The notes under the pieces are model-generated. The model saw only the letters and a program-made list of their open reading frames with translations. It did no database searches and had not been told where the DNA came from. Made by a program: the position numbers and the translations under genes. A DNA stretch of 64,000 nucleotides from Megascapheus bottae (Eukaryota; Chordata; Mammalia; Rodentia; Geomyidae): the NCBI GenBank assembly GCA_024803745.1, contig JANJXV010000020.1, positions 18,392,777-18,456,776 on the forward strand. The letters are read 5' to 3'. Positions 1-10,474 of this stretch are shown here, in pieces. Position 1 is the stretch's first letter. Each line of letters starts with the position of its first letter.

Positions 1-1432
1 GGTAGTATATTTTTGTTAAATTATTTTAAGTAATTTTATGAAGGTATTTTAACTTAAAAAGTCAGATTATTAACATAGTGCATCTTGATCATGTTACCCC
101 TTTATCATTCTCCCTCACTTTTCTCAATTTCATCCATACTTTCAGTATCTTAAGTTTCCATTTTTAGTTAGAAAAAAAGTTATATAAAATTAGCAGCAAC
201 TAAAAGATATTACCACTTATATATTCATTTAGCATTTCCTTTTTCTAATCTTTTATACTAATTATTTTCGCCACTGAGAACTTTTTAAGTCACTATTTTC
301 CAAGGAAAAGATTCAGTGTTAGAAACAGATACTACAACTTTAGATATAGCTATTCAATTAGTAACAGTTCTATAACCCTTCTTCTAAGTTAGTAATCGGA
401 ACTGTTTTTTAAAACTGCCTAATTAACCAATGACAGCTTATTTCAATGAGCATTCATTTAAAAGTTAAACACTGACAGACTCATGATTTTAAACACACCT
501 AACCAGTCAGAGATTCTCTACAATGAACCTGTTTCTAGGCTGCTATTTACCCTCTTCTCCCTTTACTGGTTGGTAAGATCATAACCACAACTGATCTCTC
601 TCCAGACTGACTGCCCTGAGTCCACTCCTGTCTCTGTTACCAACACAATCCAGGTGAACTTTTTAGAGAAAAGCTTGACATCAAGTCAACTCATGGATTT
701 GTTCAAAGATCAGTATGGTCTTCTATTCCTAAGTATTCAACTGACCTTTTAGTTTCAGATATTGACTGTGAATCTCATTTTTTGACACAATCAAGGGTAT
801 TCTGTGCTCATGAAGGACATCATAACAGCATACCATGGCCTGGCCTATTTTTCTCAATGGATATATGCTGGGTGGCTTACACAATGGAAATACCCTTTCT
901 CACAGATCTGTAGGAAAGAAGTGAGCAAGACTGGTTTCATTAAGAGAACTTTCCTCTTGCCTTGCAAATGGTTATGGGCTCCCTTTAGCACTGTTCCATG
1001 TATATCTGTGTTACATATTCTTTCTATGAGGACATCATTCATATATGATTATTAATCATCATACTCAACCAGCCTAAATTTTTTTAAAGTGTGGATTGGA
1101 TGGCATCAATACCATACATGCACAAAATGCAATAATTAATAGTGAAGTGCCTACACTGAAACTGAGTTTGAATTTGGGCTTTATTGTTTCCTCTCATTAT
1201 ATTCTATCAATTTTCTCATATGTAAAAAAGGAGTAGGATCTAGGTTCTATTTCCGTTTTGAGAATTTAACATTTGACTGCGTAGTGTTTACTGTATGGTC
1301 TGGGACACGGTAAGTTATGTAGCCACAATGTGGATGCTGAGCTCTGATTGCAGGGTTTGAAGCCATTACTTTCATCACTTCATATTCCTAATCACAGCAA
1401 TGAAATAGCTCCTGGGGGTAGTTAGTAAATAC

Positions 1433-1435
<3 letters not shown>
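1..1435. other. Unique AT-rich noncoding sequence
   Basis: No recognisable repeat family and no convincing exon. The longest open stretch (804-1055) has no protein-like composition and its antisense is also open, which is the pattern of chance frames in AT-rich DNA. Confidence 0.6.

Positions 1436-1494
<59 letters not shown>
1436..1494. repeat. (AC)n microsatellite
   Basis: An uninterrupted run of about 29 AC units. It is long and pure, so it is probably polymorphic. Confidence 0.97.
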
Positions 1495-1498
<4 letters not shown>

Positions 1499-1699
1499 GA
1501 TCCTAGGGTGGCTGTGAAATGAATTTTATGAGTTGATACTTCCTCAGCATCCTTTCGTTCACCCTATCAACTAAACTGCTTTTCAAAGCATTTTAAGTCT
1601 GAAATGTTAAATTCCCATTTTGATTTTTACTTTGATTTCATAAAACAGCTCTCATGGAGCACTGTAGGAAATTCTAATTCATACTGGGATTTCACAGTC

Positions 1700-1965
1700 A
1701 TCTGATGTTGCACAGAATGATGTACCGGAGGGCTACAGTTACATGTGCAAGGTCATGTGTATGTTTCTTGTCAAACACTGTCTCCCCTTCTCTCATTCTC
1801 CCATTTTCCATCCTCTCCAGTCCCCCCACTAAGCTCTAAGGTTCCTTTCCAACCTATTGTCTTGTGAGTCATTCTGTTGCATCGGTCCACTTTTTGTCCT
1901 TTGTCTCTCCATTGTGTTGTTACACTTCCCTTCCCTAATTCAGCTAAATGCATATACAATACTTG
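1700..1965 (-). mobile_element. Old L1 3' end, antisense
   Basis: Order and wording follow the better copies at 5308-5545 and 18552-19010: the 'ggctacagttacat' block, a pyrimidine-rich block that is the complement of the L1 3' UTR polypurine tract, then 'ctaattcagctaaatgcatatacaatac', which is a decayed form of the stretch that follows. Heavily diverged, so the ends are approximate. Confidence 0.55.
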
Positions 1966-3505
1966 AGCTTAAATGTAATGTTGAAGAAAAAATAAACTTT
2001 GTCTGAGGGGGAGTAAAATGAACATTCATTTCAGCTTGTTGAAAAAGTATTACCCTACTCAACACACCCACAATTCCTTTGGTTTTCCAGGCCAAAAGAT
2101 AATTTTAAACTCCTTTTTTAACAAGATAAATTTAACTATTTTAATACAGTGGAAAGGTTTAAGGAACATATTCTCTGCAAGGTGAAAAAATATTATTTTG
2201 TCTGTGAAATCAAAGCACTTCAGACTCATATATCTGTAATTTGTTAGAGAAAAGCTTAGTCTACTGCTATTAGTGAAATAATTCTATTAGCACATAAATG
2301 GGAAACAGTTATCATGAACAGACCTCCAAGTTTTTGTTACTGTCTATAAAATAACTAACCATGTCTAAGAAAGATTGATTGCAATTTTTAAAATGTTCAT
2401 TAAATCTATGTGTAATTCAGACAAGTTAAATATGCAAACCAATTCTAATTAGTATCATCTATTAATGTTAGTTTGCCTTGCTTCTCCAAAATTTTCTCGT
2501 TGAACTTTTTGAACACATAGTAATTTTTAAATTTCTTTGTTCTACATTGAATTGCTGATTTGAAAAAAAAATAGGCTGTTTCCAGAAGGAGAGAAAGTTA
2601 GCAAGCAGGGTTCTTTATGCACTTTAAATATTAGCTTTCAAAAAATATTTGCTAGTAGCATGAAAATTAATGTGTTTTTTGTAGAAGTATATATAAATTA
2701 TATTTCGACATATAAGTGGATATGTGTACATATATATGAATGCTACATATGTATGCAAACATATATATGTGTGTATATGTATATCCACATAAATACTATA
2801 CTCATGCATATGTGTGTGAGTGTGTTTCCAGTCACCTTACATTAGACTATATTTAATCAGTTCCATTTCATTAAAGAAATAAAGCCTGGGGAATTTCTTT
2901 TGATGGAAATGAGTCTTTTGTCACAATATATCCCACACAATGATGAAGCAGAACACACTAGAGTGGCAACATCTAATGAACCAAGGTTTTCTATGTAAAT
3001 GGCTTTTTCTCGACAGAATATCTACATTTCCTTGCATGAACAAAACAAAGCTTACTGTGTAAAACCATCAGCCTCATGAATTTCATGTGGGAAACATCAA
3101 GAGCCAAGTCTGCATAAGAAACTAGGGAGAGGAAAAATATGCGAGAGTCAGAGGGAAGCACTAGCAAAAACAGATATCAAAGTTCAGATTCAATCTCAGA
3201 GTTTCCTGATAGGCAAAGGGAGCAAAGAGCTACCTCCCAGAGGAAATAAATTCCAGCTTTCAGTAATGCATTCTTTTATCTAGCTAATTCTTCTCGGTAC
3301 TATATCACACAATTCCAGTTTATAAAAATCACAAATTATTTTATACTAGTATTCACTGTATTATTCACTTGTGGTTATTGTTAATTTCAGTAGACATTTT
3401 TCTCATAAAAATTAAATCTTATTTTCACAGCTTCTGAGGGACTTACCTGCCTACAATGTTTCATTATTATGAAAACTCATTTCATGAAATCTAACATCTT
3501 AGCAA
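1966..3505. other. Unique AT-rich sequence with TA/TG-rich patch
   Basis: No gene seen. From 2690 to 2830 the sequence is a degenerate mix of TATA, TATG and TGTG units, likely an imperfect microsatellite. The rest has no repeat family I recognise. Confidence 0.5.
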
Positions 3506-3559
3506 AATTATAATTGCAAAGCCTAGATGCCCCTCAATGGAAAAATGGATCAAGAAATG

Positions 3560-3680
3560 TGATATATTTATGTATATTAATATGAATATGCACATATTAT
3601 ATGTATCTATATATACATATACACGTAAATATATGTATATAAACACACACACACACATATATATATACATATATACAGTG
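3560..3680. repeat. TA/CA microsatellite expanded inside an L1 ORF2 tail
   Basis: Interspersed TA, TATG and ACAC units fill the position where other copies have a short 'tatatacacaatgg' run, suggesting slippage expansion from the L1's own seed. Confidence 0.8.
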
Positions 3681-3721
3681 GAATTCTCACTCATCTGTTA
3701 ACAAGAATGATATTGTACTAT

Positions 3722-3965
3722 TTTTATTTACCTTTTGCTAGTCCTGGAGAATGAACTCTGGGTCTGGGTGCTTCTCCTGAGCTTCTTCATGCTCAAGGCT
3801 AGCACTCTACCAATTGAGCCACAAAACTACTTTTGGCTTTTTATGATTAATTTGTGGCTATAAGAGTCTCTTGAACTTTCCTGATTGGACTGGTTGTGCA
3901 TTACCATCCTCAGATCTCAGCTTCCTGAGTAGCTAGGATTATAGGCTTGACCACTGGCATCTGGC
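3722..3965 (-). mobile_element. B1-headed composite SINE, antisense
   Basis: Read on the minus strand it opens with 'gccagatgccagtgg' and 'ataatcctagctactcagga' (7SL/B1-like head) and ends in the shared right arm that contains 'ctcaattggtagagtgcta'. It sits between 'gaatgatattgtacta' and 'ttccatttgtgaag', which are contiguous in other L1 copies, so it inserted into the older L1. Confidence 0.85.
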
Positions 3966-4287
3966 TTGCTGTTCCATTTGTGAAGAATTGATAAATCCAG
4001 GAAAAATTTTGTTAAATAACATAAATCATGGCCACGAAACAAAAGTGGCAGGTTTTCCCTTATATGTAGAGACTAGATTTTGCTTATATAATTAAAAGTA
4101 AGTACATTGGGTGGTATGCAAGAATAAAGAAATGCATTAACTAAATTATGGTAGATTAAGCGGGGAACCCAAATTGTGCAATTCCTTAGAAAGGCAGAGT
4201 CAACGTTCAACAAAAGAAATGCTGGGAAGCTGGGCTTGAGAGCCATGAGTTCAGGTGAAGGGAGAAGTGCAGAGGGAAAAAGTGGTC

Positions 4288-4302
4288 AAGAATTCCACAT
4301 GT
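4288..4302. repeat. Left target-site duplication of the 4303-4684 L1
   Basis: The 15-mer aagaattccacatgt is repeated exactly at 4685-4699. Confidence 0.9.
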
Positions 4303-4684
4303 TGATCCACTCATCAACTGATAAGGCCATATAGTATGAAGCTAATTGAAAGGACCTCCAGGATATTGAAACAAAAGCCATATAACTAATGGTTGTTGTC
4401 CTTAATGTACTATGTTATCTCTCATCTCCTTTGCTGTCCCTTGGGTATCTCATATTGTTACAGTACCTCACTTTGTTATCTGATATATTGAATTTATTTG
4501 TATTTGGTTATTTGAAATTTGATAGGGAAGGGGGGAAAACCGAGACGGGGAGAGGCGGTGCGGGGGAGGGTAAAGGATACCAAGACATGTGAAAGGGTTC
4601 AATGTATGTGAATTAATGCAACTTCTATATGGCAAATATCATGTAACCCTTTTATTAATTACAATAAAATATATATATATATAA
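4303..4684 (+). mobile_element. 5'-truncated L1 3' end with a ~20-bp 5' inversion
   Basis: Flanked by a perfect 15-bp duplication. The first ~19 bases (to about 4321) are the reverse complement of the ORF2 tail segment that reads 'tcagttgatgaatggatcaa' elsewhere. The sense 3' UTR starts at 4322 ('taaggccatatag') and ends in 'tacaataaaatatatat'. This is the twin-priming structure in miniature. A 67-codon open stretch (4389-4592) lies inside the 3' UTR. Confidence 0.9.
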
Positions 4685-4860
4685 AAGAATTCCACATGTG
4701 TCCTAAAAAATTAAGAATGAGGGACAGAGTTGGGGGGGCAGGGGGAGGAAAGAACATGACTTTGATCCAAATAAATTGTATTCACAAACAGCTTTAAGTG
4801 GCAAGTCATCTGTACATTTACCTAAATAATTACATTTCAAAAAGAATATTAATTGCAATT
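4685..4860 (+). mobile_element. Remainder of the older L1 3' UTR
   Basis: Opens with the right copy of the target duplication (4685-4699). 'ttaagaatgaggga', 'attgtattcacaaac' and 'agtggcaagtcatctgtac' correspond to the same blocks in the copy at 49480-49600, so the two sides belong to one older insertion. Confidence 0.75.
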
Positions 4861-4918
4861 ATAGTACAGATCTCAAATTTCCTTTTCTTATATGAATTTT
4901 GGTCATATTAAGAGATAA

Positions 4919-5150
4919 CAGCCAGGTACGAAGGCTCACGCCTGTAATCCTAGCTACTCAGGAGTCTAAGATCTGAGGATCAAGGTTCAAAGCCAATCCG
5001 GGCACTAAAAAAAATCCATGAGACTCTTATCTCCAATGAATCACCAGAAAGTTGGAAGTGGCACTGTGTTGCCTTGAGCTGAGAAGCTCAGGGACAGCGT
5101 CCAGCCCCCGAGTTCAAGTTCCATGATCGACAAAACAAAGACACGAACAA
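4919..5150 (+). mobile_element. B1-headed composite SINE
   Basis: 'gccaggtacgaaggctcacg' and 'ctactcagga' form the 7SL/B1-like head. The middle is 'gagactcttatctccaatga', and the right arm is 'ggaagtggcactgtg' through 'cccgagttcaagttcc'. The tail is A-rich. It is one of the best preserved copies in the window. Confidence 0.9.
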
Positions 5151-5307
5151 AAGATCGTTTTCATTATAGTATGTACACTTCAAGCTATGAATACAGTCGA
5201 TTTCATTTTCTTTTAATATAATACTTATTTGAGTTATTAAGATCATATAGAAAGAAAGAATGTAAATAAAAATTAGATAAATATGTACATATATACACAC
5301 ACAAATG

Positions 5308-5557
5308 TCTTTTTTTATTGTCAGGGAAATGTATAGAGGGATTACAGTTACATTCTCCAGGTAGTAGGTGCATTATTTCTCACACATTGATTCCCCTTCT
5401 CATGTTTTTGTCCCCATTCTCCTCCTCACACCCCTCCTAATCATCTTGTTTTCCCTCTTCCCTTTCCTATTTCAAATAAACAAATAAACATATATACAAT
5501 ATACTAGGTAACAAAGTCAGATACAGTACAATATGAGAGAAAAAGAAAGAGAAGAGA
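5308..5557 (-). mobile_element. Older antisense L1 3' end, left part
   Basis: Complement of the 3' end ('atgtatagagggattacagt' near the left, then a pyrimidine tract, then 'caatatactaggtaacaaag'). It resumes at 10807-11075, so L1 copy A landed inside it. Confidence 0.85.
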
Positions 5558-7048
5558 GAGAAAGCACTTCTCGGCGGCACAGACCCATCGGCTGCAGACA
5601 GAGCCACACAGAGCTTGCGCCAGCCCAGAGCTGACATCCGGCCATGCACGGACCTGCCAGCTTCACAGAAACGGAGAACGCAGCAATTTGTGAGTACCTC
5701 CGAGGAGAAGTTTCCACTTCTGCTCATGGAATGGCATTGGGAGGGAGCCCCTCCCCAACCAGCTGAGAGCAGTGCCATCTTGACTGCTAGCAAAGACCCG
5801 GCCAAATCAATTGGAGCCTGAGAGGTGTTGCTGACAGTGCCATCTTTCTAACTGGCAAAGTATTTCCCAGAGATCCCCTAGCTGGAAATCCGGCCCCAAC
5901 ACTGCTGAAGTCCATCCCCTGGGCCAACCACAAGCCTGGTAAACAAAGCCACACGGGAATGTTTCAGCTTTGTTTTACCACACAAGCAATCTGATCCGAA
6001 AAACCGCAAAGCCAAATCACAAGAGAAAAAGACTTTGTGAAGTGTTTGGATCCCGAATTTAGTGTAGACACAAGTGTCTTATCCTGCCCCCCCCAAAATG
6101 AAAAATACCCTTTTTATTTCTTCTACCCCCTTTTCATTTGCATTTTAGGTGTTCTTATTTTTTCTTTGCCATTTTACCTACACATTTCTTTCTCATGTTA
6201 TGATTCATTCCTTTTTTTTTCTCCTCTCTTTTCCAACATTCCTTCTGTCACTGTGGTCATTTCTAGAGACTCAGTGACAGCTCTGGGTACAGTCTGAATA
6301 AAAATGATATCCATATTGATACAGTCACCTGCTTTTTAATCTCCTGGTTCTCAACCCTAGTATCTCTGCAGTAAGAACTCACAATAGTGACGAATCTCCC
6401 CCCACCCTTTTGTGTGTGTGTTTTGTTTTGTTTTCTTTTGTTGTTGTTTTGCTTCTTTTTTCTTTTTGAAATTTGTATCATTGAAATCTCCTAACTCTAC
6501 CTCCCTCTTTCTCTATATATTCCTCTTATTACTCTTCTTATTTTCATGAGTTTTATCTAAGTTCTTCTAAACTTTCTAATCAAATGTCCTACCTGTCTAT
6601 CAACTTAGGTCAGTTAACCTTACACTATATCTTTTCTTCATTACTACAATAATTTTACACTCCTGCTTTATTCTTTTCCTACCTCCCTTGTTGTCTTTCA
6701 TATTATTTTTCTATCTCTGGACTTCTGTTCATCCTTCAACTCTTATAATGCATGGATCTACATTTGATTGTTGTTGAGCAATACTGTATATCTAGGTGTT
6801 CAATTACACTCTAGGTCCAGAGGGACTTAAATACAATAGAGATCGGATTGAGGGGATTATTGTTTTGGTCATAAATTGTTAAGGTGAGGTTGTATTAGAT
6901 TTGTATGTAAGTGCACAAAAAGATAGAGAGAGGGATATTTCCAATCTAAAAGTGTGAACATCTATCGTCAACCAACTAAAAAGGTCTAGGTTGGTTATAT
7001 CTGAAAAATTATAATGTTGTTTAATATTAATCTTGATCCCATTTTCAA
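5558..7048 (+). promoter_or_regulatory. L1 copy A 5' UTR (internal promoter region)
   Basis: The first ~450 bp are CpG-bearing and align base by base with 21650-22090 in copy B ('gacagagccacacagagc', 'agagctgacatccggcc'). A pyrimidine-rich, T-heavy part follows to about 6700. L1 5' UTRs normally carry the sense promoter and often an antisense one; whether this one works cannot be seen. Confidence 0.7.
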
Positions 7049-8058
7049 ATGAGCAGAACAAGAAACTCAAGAAAAATGTCAAATCAAGGAATAGCATCTC
7101 CCACCCAACATAAACAGACAATGAAGCCGTCAGTGGCAAATCTAGAGGAGAGTCTTCCAAGTGCTATACAAATGTAATTGATAAACATCATTAATAAAAA
7201 GTGTAAAAACATAAAGATAGAGATAAGGGAGGAAGCCACAGCTAAACAAGAGGAAACCATAAACAAGGTGATACATGAAAAAGGGGAAGCCATAAAGGAG
7301 GCCATAATAAAGGTTTTTCAAAGAAAAATGGACGTATTCATAGAATCCACAAACAAAAAGGTGACCGAACTCCAACAAATGTCCAAAGAGAATAACGCTG
7401 CTGAGCTAACCACTCAAGTGGAAATCAAGGAGGTAAAGAAATCCATACATGATCTAAAGCAAGAGATGCAAGGCATCAACAATGAGCAATTAGAAGCAAG
7501 GGAGATGAAGAATAAGGCAGAAAGATTTTATAGCAGGTTAGACAATGCAGAAGAGAGAATTTCTGGGGTTGAAGATAATTTAGTTGTTATAGAGAAAGAA
7601 CAGAAAATGAGTCAATTCAAATATAGGAAATATGAGAAAACGCTTCAGGAGGTCCAAGATACAATTAGGAAGCCTAATTTAAGGCTAATTGATATGGAGG
7701 AGGGTCTGGAGAAATATGTCAGTGGCATTGGAAATATACTTCAGGGAACCATCTCAGAGAACTTCCCAAATATCCAGAAGAGCAGGCTCATCCACATATG
7801 AGAATCTTTCAGAACCCCAACAGACCTGACCAGAAAAGGACATCACATTGCCACATTTTCATTCGAACTAGATCAATAGAGACCAAAGAAAGGATCTTAA
7901 AAGCAGCCAGGTAGAAGAGAACAATCACCTATGAATACAAACCAATCAGAATAACCCCAGATTTCTCAGCAAAGACCATGCAAGCAAGAAGAGGTTGGAA
8001 GGATATATGTCATGCCCTGAAGTCCAATTACTACCAGACAAGAATACTGTACTCAGCT
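7049..8058 (+). pseudogene. L1 ORF1 (RNA-binding chaperone) remnant, copy A
   Basis: ORF1p is the trimeric RNA-binding protein of the L1 particle. Start ATG at 7049 gives MSRTRNSRKMSNQ, the same start as copy B. The first ~200 residues are rich in Glu, Lys, Gln and Ile with heptad-like spacing (for example KEVKKSIHDLKQEMQGINNE), which fits the coiled coil. The segment after 7800 matches the RRM and C-terminal domain, with 'RITPDFSAKTMQARRGW' readable. It is broken by TAA at 7175 (copy B has CAA), TGA at 7799, a one-base loss in the C run at 7815-7818, and TAG at 7912. The end is lost at the deletion junction. The part from 7178 to 7801 is still open for 207 codons. Confidence 0.88.
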
Positions 8059-10059
8059 AACACCCCTTTATGTTAAAAGCTCTGGAGAAACTAGGAATCC
8101 ATAGAACATTCTTCAGTATAATAAAGGCTGTGTATCACAAACCCACAGCTAGTATTATATTTAATGGCGAAAAGCTCAAGCCATTCACTCTAAAACCAGG
8201 AATGAGATAAGGATGCCCACTCTCTCCACTCCTCTTTAACACAGTATTAGAATTCCTAGCCAGAGCAAGGAGGCAAGAAGCAAGCATAAAGGGGATCCAA
8301 AAAAGGGAAAGAGGAAGTAAAACTTTCCCTGTTTGCACATAACATGATTCTGTATTTTAAGAATCCTATAGAATCCACTCCCAATCTCTTTGAGCTGATT
8401 CAAAACTTTGGAAGGATAGCAGGGTTTAAAATTAACCTTAAAAAACCAACTGCATTCCTCTATGCCAACAGTGAGAGGAACCAGGCAATAATCAGGAAAG
8501 CAACTCCTTTTGCAATAGCCTCAAAGAAAATAAAGTACCTAGGAATTACCTTAACTAAGAATGTAAAGGACCTTTTTCATGAAAACTTTAAAACCCTGGA
8601 AAAGGAAATTAATGCAGAACTGAGGGAATGGAAAAACCTCCCATGCTCCTGGATTGGAAGAATTGACATCATGAAAATGACAATATTGCCAAGGGCTATC
8701 TACAAATTCAAAGCAATAGCCATCAATATCCCAATGTCATTCTTTAAAGAAATAGAAGAGGCAATCCAAAATTTCATATAAAATAATAAAAGGCCCCATA
8801 TAGCAAAAACACTTCTTAGCAGAAAGAACAGTGCAGGAGGAATTTTCAATACCAAACTTTAGACTCTATTACAGAGCTATAATAATCAAAACAGCTTGGT
8901 CCTGGCACAAGAACAGGCCTAAAGACCAATGGAATAGAACTGAGGACCCAGATATTAAACCACAGACCTATGGCCACCTAATCTTTGACAAGGGAGACAA
9001 AAATATAGAATGGAAGAAAGATAGCCTCTTCAACAAGTTGTGCTGGCAGAACTGGTTAAGCACCTGCAGAAAACTAAAGTTGAATCCTTCTTTGTCACCC
9101 TGCACTAGAATTTACTCCAAATGGATCAAAGACCTTGAGGTAAAAGCAGAAACACTGAAAACTTTACAAGAAGGAATAGGTCGAAACTTTCTTAATGACG
9201 ACCAAGAATCCCCACAAATCAGAGAAAGTCTGGATAAGTGGGACTGCATTAAACTGCAGAGCTCTTATGTGGCAGAGGACATAGCTAGTAAATTAATTAG
9301 GAAACCTACAGAATAGGAGAAGATCTTCACCAACCATACAATGGACAAAGGCCTCTTATCTGAAATATATCAACAGCTCAAAAAATTGAATCACTCCAAA
9401 ACTAATTTCCAAAGAAACAACCATCCCATTAAAAGATGGGACAATGACTTAAAGAGAGTCTTCTCTGAAGAAGAAGAAATAAATATGTCCTATAGACACA
9501 TGAAGAAATGCTCAACATCTCTGGTCATAAAAGAAGTTCAAATCAAAATAATTCTAAGATTCCACCTCACTCCAGTGAGAATGGCCAGGATCAAGAAATC
9601 TAATAACAACAGATGGTGGCGGGGATGTGGCCAGGAGGGATCACTATTACACTGTTGGTGGGAATACAAACTCGTTCAACCACTATGGAAAGGAGTATGA
9701 CAGTCCCTCTAAAGACTAAACAAAGAGCTCCCCTATGACCCAGCAATTCCACTACTTGGCATTTTACCCAATTGTCCAGAAACAAGGATATAATAAATCC
9801 ACTAGCACAACGATGTTTATTGCAGCACTATTTACCATAGCAAAGTTATGGAACTAACCCAGATGTCCCTCAGTTGGTGAGTGGATCAACAAGACGTGGT
9901 ATTTGTACACAATGGAATTCTTTGCTGCGGTCAGAAAGAATGACATTGTCCCATTTGTTAGGAAATGGAAAGACTTAGAAAAAAATCATATTAATTGAAG
10001 TAAACCAGACTCAAAAGAACATGGGCTCAATGGTTTCCTTCATTTGTCATAATCAGTAG
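8059..10059 (+). pseudogene. L1 ORF2 remnant (late RT and C-terminal domain), copy A
   Basis: ORF2p is the endonuclease and reverse transcriptase that carries out target-primed reverse transcription. Only the part from within the RT palm onward remains. Lesions include TAA at 8208 inside the conserved R-Q-G-C-P-L-S-P-L block and replacement of the catalytic F-A-D-D by F-A-H-N at 8332-8343. A TAA at 8779 replaces the Trp that copy B keeps, and further frame breaks follow near 8830, 9317 and 9700. Open pieces are 8344-8781, 8831-9316 and 9341-9700. The C-terminal cysteine-rich block (R-G-C-G-Q-E-G, then H-C-W-W-E) lies near 9620-9665. The last codons N-Q-stop end at 10059. Confidence 0.9.
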
Positions 10060-10148
10060 GAACCTTGGGCTCTCCTAGCAGAGATTTACAGTGGAACAAA
10101 ACCTAGATACATAAGGCCATATAGAATTACGCTAAATGAAAGGACCTC

Positions 10149-10154
10149 CAGGAT
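10149..10154. repeat. 6-bp target duplication of the solo LTR
   Basis: caggat at 10149-10154 recurs at 10475-10480. Removing one copy and the LTR restores the L1 text 'cctccaggatatagaaac' seen in other copies. Confidence 0.9.
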
Positions 10155-10474
10155 TGTTGGGAGCCAGAGTGGAATCAAACTGTACCTTGACTTGCATCAG
10201 ACGATGGCTATATTGTCTTATTGCTTTCTGGCCCTATTCTATGTAAATGACCTGAGAATTACCATATGAATGTAACACCTGGAGGTTCCCTGGGAGAGGA
10301 GGAGGGAAGAAGGGGGAGTGGAAAATAAACGCGGCAGTCTCGGCAGTCTTTGCCTGGACTGCGGACATCCCGGACCCGGTGTGTCTGTCTCTCTTCTTTT
10401 TCTTCCTAGTCCTTGTCCCCTATTTCAGGAACCCCAATCTGCAAACCCTGGTTTGCTGCCGGTTGGCCCCGGCA
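10155..10474 (+). mobile_element. Solo LTR, class II (ERVK/IAP-like), inside L1 copy A
   Basis: 320 bp, begins tgttgggagcc and ends ggca (TG...CA), with a 6-bp target duplication. The duplication length and the opening bases are typical of class II ERVs such as rodent IAP relatives; the assignment is from memory. An AATAAA at 10324-10329 is followed by a GC-richer stretch and a T/C-rich run, as expected for the R-U5 part. No internal ERV sequence is present, so it is a product of LTR-LTR recombination. Confidence 0.85.

Larger units (their letters stand above)
3510..4287 (+). mobile_element. Old L1 3' end (ORF2 tail and 3' UTR), split by a SINE
   Basis: Starts in the ORF2 tail with 'gatgcccctcaatgg' and 'atggatcaagaaatgtgata'. 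The 'tatatacacaatggaatt' part has swollen into about 100 bp of TA/CA units (3560-3675). The frame resumes after the SINE at 3722-3965 with 'ttccatttgtgaag'. The 3' UTR from about 4080 ('agtacattgggtggtatg') matches the copy at 49050-49650 and not the common young 3' UTR, so this is an older L1 lineage. It continues beyond the L1 inserted at 4303-4684, at 4700-4860. Confidence 0.75.

Noticed and set aside
804..1055. 83-codon open stretch
   Set aside because: The antisense is also open for 62 codons, there is no protein-family feature, and the sequence is AT-rich noncoding in character.
1436..1494. Regular repeat that might suggest an array such as a CRISPR
   Set aside because: It is a simple (AC)n run with no spacers, in a mammalian genome.
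7084..7378. Hydrophobic minus-strand frames over L1 ORF1 in copies A and B
   Set aside because: They are antisense shadows of the coiled-coil part of ORF1. The same frames appear in both copies because the sequences are homologous.
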